From positions 1-40,542 of the forward strand of contig JAIOOY010000008.1 in the NCBI GenBank assembly GCA_021414145.1: a stretch of DNA of 40,542 bases, written 5' to 3'. Below are positions 18,220-26,454 of this stretch, one piece after another. The DNA is from Methylophilales bacterium. GTDB taxonomy: Bacteria > Pseudomonadota > Gammaproteobacteria > Burkholderiales > Methylophilaceae. Under the pieces are notes generated by a model, which worked only from the letters and a program-made list of their open reading frames with translations, was not told where the DNA came from and did no database searches. Positions within the stretch are counted from its first letter, which is position 1. The number at the start of each line of letters is the position of its first letter. The position numbers and the translations under genes are program-made.

Positions 18220-19028
18220 TTAGCCGATGGCGTGAACAGCTGCTCACCATCAACTTTGAAGCTCGCAATCAAGCTCTGCCCCTCTGCGGAAGTTATCCAG
18301 TTGATCAATTGCGTTGCGCCTTTATAGTTAGCATCTGGGAATTTCTTGGGATTGACCGCGATAATGCCGTAGGGATTGTACATCTTAGAATCGCCTTGTA
18401 CCAAAATCGGCAGACCTACCTTATCCTTGAAAGCCAGATAGGTGCCACGATCGGTTAGGGTGTAAGCACGCATTTCACCCGACATCATAAGTACTTCTCC
18501 CATACCCTGTCCCGCAGATACATACCAAGCACCCTGTGGTTTGGTATTTAACGCCTTCCAATAACTTTTTTCCATTTGGTCGGTGCCAGAATCGTCGCCG
18601 CGTGATACAAAGCGCCATTTCTTCTGGGATATTTTTTGCATAGCGGTCAGCACGTCTTTCTCACCATTGATTTTGGCAGGATCGTTATTTGGGCCAATCA
18701 GGATGAAGTCGTTGTACATCACGTCCTTGCGGTCTATACCGTGACCCGCCGCAACAAAAGCATCTTCGGCGGGGCGAGCATGTACCAGCACCACATCCAC
18801 ATTACCGTCTTCGCCTAGTTTCAGTGCTTTGCCACTACCCACAGAGATGACGTTGACCTTACAACTGCACTTGACCTCAAACTTAGGCAATAAGAAATCC
18901 AGCAAGCCAGAATTGGCTGTGCTAGTCGTCGTAGCAAGACGAATAAGACTTTTGTCGCCCGCAAAAGCTAAGGTGGTTGCAATGGCAAAACAAAAAGCTG
19001 TGACTATGGTTACGAAGCGTTTCATCAT
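18216..19028 (-). CDS. tupA: Tungstate/molybdate periplasmic binding protein, TupA-like
   Basis: 270 residues with a signal peptide (MMKRFVTIVTAFCFAIATTLAFA). The mature protein begins with the TupA-type motif ATTTSTANSGLLDFLLPKFE and contains VVLVHARPAED and FVSRGDDSGTDQMEKSYW, which are characteristic of the TupA/WtpA-like tungstate binders, not ModA. The binding protein captures the oxyanion in the periplasm for TupBC. It follows the porin gene by 6 bp and overlaps tupB by 4 bp. Tungstate versus molybdate preference cannot be decided from sequence by eye. Confidence 0.9.
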   Translation of the reverse strand: MMKRFVTIVTAFCFAIATTLAFAGDKSLIRLATTTSTANSGLLDFLLPKFEVKCSCKVNVISVGSGKALKLGEDGNVDVVLVHARPAEDAFVAAGHGIDRKDVMYNDFILIGPNNDPAKINGEKDVLTAMQKISQKKWRFVSRGDDSGTDQMEKSYWKALNTKPQGAWYVSAGQGMGEVLMMSGEMRAYTLTDRGTYLAFKDKVGLPILVQGDSKMYNPYGIIAVNPKKFPDANYKGATQLINWITSAEGQSLIASFKVDGEQLFTPSAK

Positions 19029-19034
19029 TACCCC

Positions 19035-20516
19035 TTAGAAGTCGTACTGAGCACGGAAAGTCACTGCGTTCTCAGTGTTGCTGGATTTACTGTTGATGAT
19101 AATAGGCGTATCAAACTCAGTGTGGATGTAGTTAAGCACAATACGCGCGTTGGGTGTCATGATCCATTTGGCACCTGCTGTCCAAGCATCGGCTTGGTTG
19201 GTAAAGGATGCGGCGGCCGTAGGCGTAGTTAAACAACCTGTCCCTGCCACGCAACCGTTGGCCGAGGTAACAAAATCAGAAGCATCAAACAGGCTGTAAC
19301 GTAACCCTAGCTCTATTGCACCATAACCGCCTTTATCAATCGAGAAACTGGTTTTGGGTGTAATGCGCCCAAACATGCCGTCCTTGTAGGAATCAGCGTA
19401 ACTCTCACCCGTCACAAGCCAATTTACGTCAGCGTACCAAGCGTTGATATCCTTGTCGAAAGTCCTATTTGCCGTTGTCCTGCCGCTGTAATTGGCTCTG
19501 ATATACTCACTTTGCAACTTGACTGGACCATAGGCCAACGCGGTTTCCAATCCCCAGCGATCTTTATCAAGGTCGTCACCCGTAAAAGCCGCCGTAGAAA
19601 AGAATTTTGTTGCCACGGTACTGGAGGTTGCCAGAGTGTTGGTTGTAATGCCGTTAGATTCTGTATAGCCCGATAATGTGAGTGTACCAGTGGCGGTTGT
19701 AGGCTGAGACGTTCCACGACTAACCGTACCACCCATGTGTACCACGGCCTTATTCCATTCCGCCCAGTCCGCTACGTTAATCACCGCACGACCAATCACG
19801 TCTTTGTTATCTTTGGTATCGTCGTTATTTTGACCACTACCGTTGACGTAGGACAAGTTGTAATAGGTACCCTTGAACGGTGAGCCAAACAACATCACGC
19901 CACGGTCGTAGGTAGAATTAAAGATTGCGCCCGTGGCAGTAGCCATCGACAATTCCTGGAAATCAGTAAAATTCGTGCTCTGCGCACGCTCTAATCCGAA
20001 AACTGGTTTGAACTGACCGATACGTATCCGCGCACCCGGAAAGTGCTTGTATTCCACGTAACCATAGGTCATACCAACAGTTCCCTTGGAGCCATCATTG
20101 GTATTGGAATACTCGCCTTCCACTCTGAGTAGAAAATCTTTTAGAAAGGTGAATTGCGCTCCGAGACGGGCACGACGTATGGAAAAAGTGTCATTTTTCC
20201 ACACCGTAGGATCTATCGCACGGTAGTCAGCTTGGATACGCCCGTTGAGTTGCAACGACCAATTGCCGGTACCATCGTCCAACACCAACCCATCCTTGAA
20301 GGCGGCATACACAGCATTGCCCTTGCTTTTGCCCTTTTCATCCATTTTGGCATCTTTGGTTTGCGCCATCTGTTGTTGCACCGCCATAAGCTCTTCACTC
20401 AAAGCTTTTAGTTGCTTTTCCAGAGCCTCAATACGAGCCGCCGCGTCCACCTCATCAGCTATCGCATGCCCACTCAAGGCTAGCAATAGCGCCATCCACA
20501 TCCATTTTTTTTTCAT
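19035..20516 (-). CDS. OprP/OprO-family anion-selective outer membrane porin
   Basis: 493 residues from the ATG at 20516, which has a GGGGGGG ribosome site and begins a signal peptide (MKKKWMWMALLLALSGHAIA). A short coiled coil follows (RIEALEKQLKALSEELMAVQQQ). The beta-barrel has alternating aromatic strands, TFSIRRARLGAQFTFLKDFLLRVEGEY, GYVEYKHFPGARIRIGQFKPVFGLE and the terminal FRAQYDF with C-terminal Phe. This matches the phosphate-selective porin O/P family. Sitting in one operon with a ModE-like regulator and tupABC, it is likely the outer membrane entry for molybdate or tungstate. That substrate is an inference. Confidence 0.87.
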   Translation of the reverse strand: MKKKWMWMALLLALSGHAIADEVDAAARIEALEKQLKALSEELMAVQQQMAQTKDAKMDEKGKSKGNAVYAAFKDGLVLDDGTGNWSLQLNGRIQADYRAIDPTVWKNDTFSIRRARLGAQFTFLKDFLLRVEGEYSNTNDGSKGTVGMTYGYVEYKHFPGARIRIGQFKPVFGLERAQSTNFTDFQELSMATATGAIFNSTYDRGVMLFGSPFKGTYYNLSYVNGSGQNNDDTKDNKDVIGRAVINVADWAEWNKAVVHMGGTVSRGTSQPTTATGTLTLSGYTESNGITTNTLATSSTVATKFFSTAAFTGDDLDKDRWGLETALAYGPVKLQSEYIRANYSGRTTANRTFDKDINAWYADVNWLVTGESYADSYKDGMFGRITPKTSFSIDKGGYGAIELGLRYSLFDASDFVTSANGCVAGTGCLTTPTAAASFTNQADAWTAGAKWIMTPNARIVLNYIHTEFDTPIIINSKSSNTENAVTFRAQYDF

Positions 20517-20538
20517 GTTTACCCCCCCGAATATATAA

Positions 20539-20563
20539 CGGTTGTATTTTATCCTATACATCG
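20539..20563 (-). promoter_or_regulatory. Possible operator dyad upstream of the porin-tup operon
   Basis: The sequence CGgTTGTATtttatcctATACAtCG is an inverted repeat (TGTAT-N8-ATACA with outer CG) 23 bp before the porin ATG, overlapping a TAAAAT -10-like box on the minus strand. A CGTTATATA sequence, resembling a ModE half-site, lies between it and the start. Binding by the adjacent ModE-like protein is a guess. Confidence 0.3.
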
Positions 20564-20599
20564 AGAGATATGCATCAACAAATACAGCGGGGTTTGAAA

Positions 20600-20944
20600 T
20601 TACTTAGCGAGGAGCTTTAGAAGGGCGTGGAGGTCACTCTCAATATGTGCGGCGGCTTTACTCTCCAGCGCTTGATAGCGCCGCAATACATCTAGGCCAA
20701 ACGTGGTCAGCTGTGCGCCGCCACCTTGTGCGCCCCCAGTTGCCGTGCTGACCAACGGTTCAAGAAAGGCTTGATTCATGGTGGAAACCAAATCCCAGGC
20801 GCGCTTGTAGGACATCCCCATGGACTTTGCTGCGGCGGAAATGGAACCGTGCTTCACTATGGCGTCCAACAACACTGCTTTGCCAGGGCCGATGGCGGAG
20901 AGTTTGCCATAGGGGATACGGATTTTGATGTGTGGTTGACTCAT
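20600..20944 (-). CDS. ModE-type HTH regulator without metal-binding domain
   Basis: 114 residues from the ATG at 20944, with GAGGG at good spacing. Only the ModE N-terminal winged helix-turn-helix is present: LLDAIVKHGSISAAAKSMGMSYKRAWDLV, then the wing segment GGAQGGGAQLTTFG and a helical tail for dimerisation. The molbindin (TOBE) domains of full-length ModE are missing, so metal sensing is either lost, indirect, or supplied elsewhere. It opens the minus-strand modE-porin-tupABC set and is divergent from moaA. It probably regulates one or both sides of this gap. Confidence 0.87.
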   Translation of the reverse strand: MSQPHIKIRIPYGKLSAIGPGKAVLLDAIVKHGSISAAAKSMGMSYKRAWDLVSTMNQAFLEPLVSTATGGAQGGGAQLTTFGLDVLRRYQALESKAAAHIESDLHALLKLLAK

Positions 20945-20965
20945 AGAATACCCTCGTTGAAAGCA

Positions 20966-21018
20966 GCGTTGTTTCACGACGCTTAAGCGCATAGAATGGT
21001 TATCTTAACGTAAATCAA
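20966..21018 (+). promoter_or_regulatory. moaA promoter region with dyad and FNR-like site
   Basis: TTGTTT (20969-20974) and TAGAAT (20992-20997) with a 17 bp spacer could form the moaA promoter. An imperfect dyad GCGTTG-tttca-CGACGC (20966-20982) overlaps the -35. TTAAC-gtaa-ATCAA (21005-21018) resembles an FNR/Anr box with one poor half. There is not enough space before the moaA ATG for a Moco riboswitch. Confidence 0.3.
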
Positions 21019-21034
21019 GTAACACTTACATGTC

Positions 21035-22036
21035 ATGAATCAGTCAAACACATCACTGATAGATCAGTTTGGCCGCAAGGTGGACTACATTCGCTTGTCC
21101 ATCACCGACCGCTGCGATTTTCGATGTGTTTATTGCATGGCGGAAGACATGACGTTTTTGCCGCGCGATGAAGTGTTGACCTTGGAAGAGTGCGCGCGTC
21201 TGGTGCAGGTATTTGTGGGTTTGGGTGTGAGCAAAGTCCGTATTACAGGGGGCGAACCACTGGTGCGTAAAAATGCACTATGGCTGTTTCAGGAAATCGG
21301 TCAGTTGCCGGGTTTGAGAGAGTTGGTGACTACCACCAACGGTTCGCAACTAGAGCACATGGCCAAAGATTTGCGCGCCGCCAACGTGAGCCGCATCAAT
21401 ATCAGCGTGGATAGTCTGAATGCTGCGCGCTTCAAAAAAATCACCCGTACCGGCGACCTAGATAAAGTGCTACGCGGTTTACAAGCAGCCAAACAAGCTG
21501 GGTTTAAGGGCATCAAACTGAATACAGTGCTGATGCGCGGCTTCAATGATGACGAGGCAGAAAGCCTAGTTGAGTTCGCCGTGAACCAAGAAATTGACAT
21601 CGCCTTCATCGAGGAAATGCCACTTGGCGAAGTGGATCACACCCGCGAATCTACTTACGTCAGCAACGCCGACACTTTGGCGCGGCTGCAAAAACAATTC
21701 ACACTCGTCAGCAGCACCGAGAACACTGGCGGCCCGGCAAAATATTGGCGCATAGCGAATTCCCAAACCAAAATCGGTTTTATTTCACCGCATAGTCACA
21801 ACTTCTGTGAAGCCTGCAATCGCGTGCGAATTACTTGCAAGGGCGAGCTGTATTTGTGCTTGGGGCAGGAGGACAAAGTAGATTTAATGCCGCTGCTGCG
21901 TGAATACCCGCACGACGATCAGCCTTTACTCGAGGCCATTTTGCGCAGCATGAGCATTAAACCCAAAGGTCACGATTTCGATTTGCGCCGCGCGGAGCCA
22001 GCCGTCATAAGATTCATGTCCGTCACGGGGGGGTAA
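21035..22036 (+). CDS. moaA: GTP 3',8-cyclase MoaA
   Basis: 333 residues, radical SAM enzyme that starts molybdenum cofactor synthesis from GTP. The radical SAM cluster motif is C27-x3-C31-x2-C34 (CDFRCVYC). The C-terminal second cluster is C258-x2-C261-x13-C275 (FCEACNRVRITC...YLC), exactly the spacing known for MoaA. The GTP-binding RITGGEPLVR and the conserved C-terminal Gly-Gly (SVTGG) are intact. First gene of the plus-strand moaA-fdhD-mobA-mobB-moeA operon. No moaC, moaD or moaE is seen in the window. Confidence 0.97.
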   Translation: MNQSNTSLIDQFGRKVDYIRLSITDRCDFRCVYCMAEDMTFLPRDEVLTLEECARLVQVFVGLGVSKVRITGGEPLVRKNALWLFQEIGQLPGLRELVTTTNGSQLEHMAKDLRAANVSRINISVDSLNAARFKKITRTGDLDKVLRGLQAAKQAGFKGIKLNTVLMRGFNDDEAESLVEFAVNQEIDIAFIEEMPLGEVDHTRESTYVSNADTLARLQKQFTLVSSTENTGGPAKYWRIANSQTKIGFISPHSHNFCEACNRVRITCKGELYLCLGQEDKVDLMPLLREYPHDDQPLLEAILRSMSIKPKGHDFDLRRAEPAVIRFMSVTGG

Positions 22037-22043
22037 TTCACTT

Positions 22044-22853
22044 ATGGCATACAAGCCAACCCTCACCCACGCCAGCCGCCAAGCTACCTTCCCCGCCATT
22101 GCAATAGATGAAACTGGTGCTCAAGTGCCAGTGGAAATCGCAGGTGAACATCCTCTTACGTTGTACCTCGACAAGCGCGAAATCGTCACTCTGATGACCT
22201 TGGGTGACTCTCCGGAAGCATTGATTATTGGCTATCTACGCAATCAAAAGCTGGTCAGACAATTGGCGGATATCGTGTCAGTACAAGTGGATTGGGAAAC
22301 CAACGCGGTGGCGGTGACCACCAACACGCAAATTGACGACTTGGATGAGCGCTTAGGAAAGCGTACCGTCACCACTGGCTGCGGCCAAGGCACGGTGTTT
22401 GGAGACGTGATGGAACACATCAGCCACCTGACGCTGCCCAACGATGTCATGCTCAGCAACCAGACTTTGTACGCGCTGCTAGAAAACCTGCGCCACCACG
22501 ACACTTTGTATAAAAAAGCGGGCGCTTTGCACAGTTGCGCTTTAGCTAAAGATTCAGAAATCCTCTATCACGTGGAAGACGTAGGCCGTCACAACGCGGT
22601 GGATGCGATTGCGGGATTCATGTGGCTGGATAACGTGACTGGCGACGATAAAATCTTCTATACCACAGGACGCTTAACCTCAGAAATGGTCATCAAAGGG
22701 GCGCAGATGGGCATTCCTTTCATCGTCTCACGCTCCGGCATCACACAAATGGGCTATGAAGTGGCGCAAAAAGTGGGGATTACCTTGATAGGTCGCGCTA
22801 AAGGTTCTCATTACTTACTCTTCACGGGCGAGCATCGCTTTAAGCGCTTATGA
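22044..22853 (+). CDS. fdhD: Formate dehydrogenase sulfurtransferase FdhD
   Basis: 269 residues. FdhD hands sulfur from a cysteine desulfurase to the Mo/W-bis-MGD cofactor of formate dehydrogenase. The active-site Cys113 is in VTTGCGQGT; the second Cys of the E. coli CxxC motif is absent, as in many homologues. SCALAKDSEILYHVEDVGRHNAVD and TGRLTSEMVIKGAQMGIPFIVSRSG are diagnostic. It lies 7 bp after moaA and overlaps mobA by 4 bp. It implies that a formate dehydrogenase is encoded elsewhere in the genome. Confidence 0.95.
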   Translation: MAYKPTLTHASRQATFPAIAIDETGAQVPVEIAGEHPLTLYLDKREIVTLMTLGDSPEALIIGYLRNQKLVRQLADIVSVQVDWETNAVAVTTNTQIDDLDERLGKRTVTTGCGQGTVFGDVMEHISHLTLPNDVMLSNQTLYALLENLRHHDTLYKKAGALHSCALAKDSEILYHVEDVGRHNAVDAIAGFMWLDNVTGDDKIFYTTGRLTSEMVIKGAQMGIPFIVSRSGITQMGYEVAQKVGITLIGRAKGSHYLLFTGEHRFKRL

Positions 22854-23416
22854 AAGTGACTGGTATCGTGTTGGCAGGAGGCCAAGGCCGCCGGATGGGG
22901 AACGTGGACAAGGGCTTGGTTATTCTCAATAGCAGGCCCATGGTGGCGCATGTGCTGGAACGCCTCGCGCCGCAGGTGGACGAAGTGCTGGTCAATGCCA
23001 ACCAAAACCTGGAGCAATATGCCGCATTTGGCTTTTCCGTAATTTCTGATAGTTTGATTGGCTACGCGGGTCCATTAGCCGGATTACAGGCAGGTTTGAG
23101 CGCTGCACAGCATGAATTGGTCGCTACCGTTCCCTGCGATTCTCCCTTCTTGCCGCTGGATTTAATCGCACGACTAAAAGCAGCATTGCTAGAACACCGC
23201 GCCCAGCTTGCCGTAGCGGTTACCCATAACCAACCACATCCAGTGTTTTGTTTGTGCCTGCGCAATGTCTTGCCACATCTCACTGCTTTTCTTGATAATG
23301 GCGGGCGAAAAATTGACGCGTGGTATGCCACGCTTAATACCGTAGAAGTCAATTTTGACGACGAAGTAGATGCTTTTATCAACATCAACACCATGCAAGA
23401 ACTAAAGAACCTCTAA
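22850..23416 (+). CDS. mobA: Molybdenum cofactor guanylyltransferase MobA
   Basis: 188 residues. Attaches GMP to Mo-molybdopterin, giving the bis-MGD form used by DMSO reductase family enzymes such as formate dehydrogenase. The nucleotide-binding start LAGGQGRRMGNVDKGL and the metal-binding VPCDSPFLP are present, with HPVFCLCLRNVLPHL and NINTMQEL near the end. It overlaps fdhD by 4 bp and shares a TAATG with mobB. Confidence 0.95.
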   Translation: MKVTGIVLAGGQGRRMGNVDKGLVILNSRPMVAHVLERLAPQVDEVLVNANQNLEQYAAFGFSVISDSLIGYAGPLAGLQAGLSAAQHELVATVPCDSPFLPLDLIARLKAALLEHRAQLAVAVTHNQPHPVFCLCLRNVLPHLTAFLDNGGRKIDAWYATLNTVEVNFDDEVDAFININTMQELKNL

Positions 23417-23949
23417 TGAAATCAGAAACACCCTTACTCGGTTTTTGTGCCTATGGCAGCGGCATAGGCAAGACCACACTGCTTGCCAGCCTGATTCCTG
23501 AACTGGTTGCTGCGGGACTAAGGGTATCTGTCATCAAGCATGCGCACCACAGCTTTGACATTGACCACCCGGGTAAGGATAGCTATCGGTTGCGCGAAGC
23601 CGGTGCGGTTCAGATGCTACTCGGCTCCAGAAAAAGATGGGCGCTGATGACGGAACTTTCACGCACTGGCAATAATCATGAAGAACCGAGCTTGGCTGAG
23701 CTTTTACCACATGTGGACGGCAATTTGGTCGACCTGATTGTGGTTGAGGGTTTCAAGAGTGCACCTATTCCCAAGATTGAGATTTACCGGCCATCTTTGG
23801 GTAAACCCTTGCTAGCCGCAAGCGATTCGCACATCATCGCCATTGCAAGTGACGGCGCGGTGGTGAGCGGGGTACCTGTGCTGGACTTGAACAGGCCTGC
23901 AGCGATCGCACAATTTGTACTGCAATGGCTTAAAAAGGAATCATCATGA
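23416..23949 (+). CDS. mobB: Molybdopterin-guanine dinucleotide biosynthesis adaptor MobB
   Basis: 177 residues, P-loop GTP-binding protein that assists MobA. Walker A is GSGIGKTTLL; IKHAHHSFDIDHPGKDSYRLREAGA and VDLIVVEGFKSAPIPKIEIYR are family hallmarks. The start overlaps mobA (TAATG) and the end overlaps moeA by 4 bp, so all five genes from moaA are closely coupled. Confidence 0.95.
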   Translation: MKSETPLLGFCAYGSGIGKTTLLASLIPELVAAGLRVSVIKHAHHSFDIDHPGKDSYRLREAGAVQMLLGSRKRWALMTELSRTGNNHEEPSLAELLPHVDGNLVDLIVVEGFKSAPIPKIEIYRPSLGKPLLAASDSHIIAIASDGAVVSGVPVLDLNRPAAIAQFVLQWLKKESS

Positions 23950-25208
23950 CCCTAGACTTTATCGCCGCCAGTTGTGCGGATGACTACGATCCCAACTCGA
24001 TGAACGTGGATAAGGCGCGACATTTTATTCGTCAATACCTAAGTCCAATTCAGGCACAAGAGAGCTTGGCTTTGCGTTCAAGTTTAGGGCGCATTTTGGC
24101 GACGGATATTTTGTCGCCGTGCAATGTGCCTAACCACGACAATTCGGCGATGGATGGCTATGCATTTAATGGCGACGATATTGCGGCAGATACCACTACC
24201 AGTTTAAAAATTGTCGGTACGGCTTTTGCGGGCAAAGTGTTCGATGGAAAAGTAGAGCGCGGCCAGTGTGTAAGAATTATGACGGGTGCCGTGATGCCGG
24301 ATGCCACCGATAGCGTGATTCCACAAGAGCAAGCGCAAGTAGATGGCGAGAAAATCATGTTTGGCGCAGGGGCTAGACGTGGCCAACATCGGCGTTTTGC
24401 CGGCGAGGACTTGAAGTTGGGGCAAGTAGTGTTACCCACCGGACACCTGATACGCCCTGCCGACTTGGGGTTGGTAGCGTCGCTAGGCATATGCGAAGTC
24501 AAAGTCTATCGCAAACTGCGCGTAGCATTTTTCTCTACCGGAGACGAACTTTCCAGCATCGGCCAACAACTTGAATCCGGGCAAGTGTATGACAGTAACC
24601 GCTATACCATTTATGGCATGTTGGCGAGGCTGGGAGTCGAAATCATCGACATGGGCGTGGTACGCGACGACCCAGTGCTGCTGGAGCAGGCGCTCGTTAA
24701 CGCTTCAGAATCGGCTGATGTCGTGATCACTAGCGGCGGCGTCTCGGTGGGTGAAGCCGACTACATGAAAGAGCTGCTTAACAAGCGAGGCCAAGTGGTG
24801 TTCTGGAAGATCGCCATGAAACCGGGACGACCTTTGGCTTATGGCAAAATCGGCAATGCACACTATTTTGGTCTGCCGGGTAATCCGGTTTCGGTCATGG
24901 TTACTTTTTATCAGTTTGTACGCGACGCACTGCTAAACTTGATGGGGCAACCCCATCCCAGACCCATTCCACTATTTTCTGCCATCTGCGACGACGAAAT
25001 TCGCAAAGCCCCTGGCAGAACTGAATTTCAGCGAGGCGTGTTACATCAAGTTAACGATGACTGGCACGTCAAACTCACTGGAAATCAAGGCTCCGGGGTG
25101 CTAAGCTCCATGTCGGAAGCCAACTGTTTTGTGGTATTGGATGAAGCTTGCGGCAATATCGCGGCAGGTGCTTTGGTGCAAGTGCAATTGCTGGAAGGCT
25201 TGATTTAG
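23946..25208 (+). CDS. moeA: Molybdopterin molybdenumtransferase MoeA
   Basis: 420 residues. MoeA inserts molybdate (or tungstate) into adenylylated molybdopterin. NHDNSAMDGYAF, MTGAVMPDATDSVIPQE, FFSTGDELSSIGQ, the MoaB-like TSGGVSVGEADYM and GRPLAYGKIGNAHYFGLPGNPVSVMVTF are all visible, covering domains I to IV. Last gene of the Moco operon; a 37 bp gap separates it from flhB. Confidence 0.96.
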   Translation: MTLDFIAASCADDYDPNSMNVDKARHFIRQYLSPIQAQESLALRSSLGRILATDILSPCNVPNHDNSAMDGYAFNGDDIAADTTTSLKIVGTAFAGKVFDGKVERGQCVRIMTGAVMPDATDSVIPQEQAQVDGEKIMFGAGARRGQHRRFAGEDLKLGQVVLPTGHLIRPADLGLVASLGICEVKVYRKLRVAFFSTGDELSSIGQQLESGQVYDSNRYTIYGMLARLGVEIIDMGVVRDDPVLLEQALVNASESADVVITSGGVSVGEADYMKELLNKRGQVVFWKIAMKPGRPLAYGKIGNAHYFGLPGNPVSVMVTFYQFVRDALLNLMGQPHPRPIPLFSAICDDEIRKAPGRTEFQRGVLHQVNDDWHVKLTGNQGSGVLSSMSEANCFVVLDEACGNIAAGALVQVQLLEGLI

Positions 25209-25245
25209 GTTGCTAATGACTAAGCTCTTATAGTAAAAAGCAATT

Positions 25246-26388
25246 ATGGCTGAAGAAGATAGCGACCTTGAACGAACAGAAGCGGCGTCGCCTCGACGAT
25301 TAGAAGAGGCGCGCGCCAAAGGCAATGTCCCGCGTTCGCGTGAACTCAACACATTTGCCATCATGATGGCTGGCGGCGTGACGCTATTAATACTAGGCCC
25401 ACGCTTTGCCAATGGCTTCAGCGCTTTGATGCAGCATTGGTTCACTTTCAACTATGTCACTCTACGTGACCCCATGATGATGTGGCGCGGACTATGGGAA
25501 ACCACCTTAGCCATGCTGATATTATTTGCTCCATTGATATTGGTGCTCCTCATCGCAGTGTTTGCCGCACCACTCTCTATTGGCGGCCTGTCCATAAGCT
25601 CACAAGCATTAGAACCCGATTTTGGACGTGCCAACCCTATCAAAGGCTTGGCACGCCTGATTTCCTTAAATGGCTTGGTTGAGTTAGTCAAAGCATTATT
25701 CAAGGCCTTGCTGGTAGGTGGCTTAGGATTCTGGATTATCTGGGGACGTAAAGACGAAATCATGCGGCTAGCCGCCGAACCGATTACCGGTAGCATTCCG
25801 CATTTGCTTGACCTCATGGCTTGGAGTTTCATCTGGTTATCCGCGACCTTACTCATCATCGTAGCCATGGACGTGCCATTCCAAATGTGGGATTACTATA
25901 AAAAACTACGCATGACTAAAGAAGAAGTGCGTAAAGAGATGCGCGAAAGCGAAGGGGATCCGCACATCAAATCGCGCATACGTTCACTGCAACGTGAAGC
26001 CGCGCGTAAACGCATGATGGCCGAGGTGCCCAAAGCGGACGTAATCGTCACCAACCCTACCCATTACGCAGTGGCCTTGAAATACAGCGCCGAGCTGATG
26101 AGTGCGCCAACAGTAGTGGCCAAAGGCAGCTATTTGCTGGCGCAGCGCATCCGTGAAATAGGTGAAGAGAACAAGGTGCCCATACTGGAAGCCCCACCTT
26201 TGGCGCGGGCACTCTACAAACATGCGGAATTAGGAATGGAGATTCCTTCCGCCTTGTTTGCCGCAGTAGCTGAAGTTCTGGCGTATATTTATCAACTTCG
26301 CAGCTATAATAGCGGCGAGGGTGAACAACCATTGCAACCTAAAGAGTTGCCGGTACCCAAAGAGTTGGATTTTGAACCAGTAGAATGA
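25246..26388 (+). CDS. flhB: Flagellar export apparatus protein FlhB
   Basis: 380 residues. The N-terminal EDSDLERTEAASPRRLEEARAKG is the FlhB signature, followed by four membrane segments (about 35-55, 90-112, 150-170 and 190-210). The cytoplasmic domain carries the autocleavage motif NPTH (VTNPTHYAVALKY), which switches export from rod/hook to filament substrates. It stands 66 bp before flhA. No other flagellar genes surround the pair. Confidence 0.96.
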   Translation: MAEEDSDLERTEAASPRRLEEARAKGNVPRSRELNTFAIMMAGGVTLLILGPRFANGFSALMQHWFTFNYVTLRDPMMMWRGLWETTLAMLILFAPLILVLLIAVFAAPLSIGGLSISSQALEPDFGRANPIKGLARLISLNGLVELVKALFKALLVGGLGFWIIWGRKDEIMRLAAEPITGSIPHLLDLMAWSFIWLSATLLIIVAMDVPFQMWDYYKKLRMTKEEVRKEMRESEGDPHIKSRIRSLQREAARKRMMAEVPKADVIVTNPTHYAVALKYSAELMSAPTVVAKGSYLLAQRIREIGEENKVPILEAPPLARALYKHAELGMEIPSALFAAVAEVLAYIYQLRSYNSGEGEQPLQPKELPVPKELDFEPVE

Positions 26389-26454
26389 TGCATTTGCCAC
26401 AAGGCCGCATCGCAGTTGATAATGTTTTTGATGGGTTTAAGGAAGAGCTAATAC

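Noticed and set aside
20945-21034. Moco riboswitch upstream of moaA
   Set aside because: The gap is only 90 bp and also holds the divergent modE start; no long multi-stem element fits.
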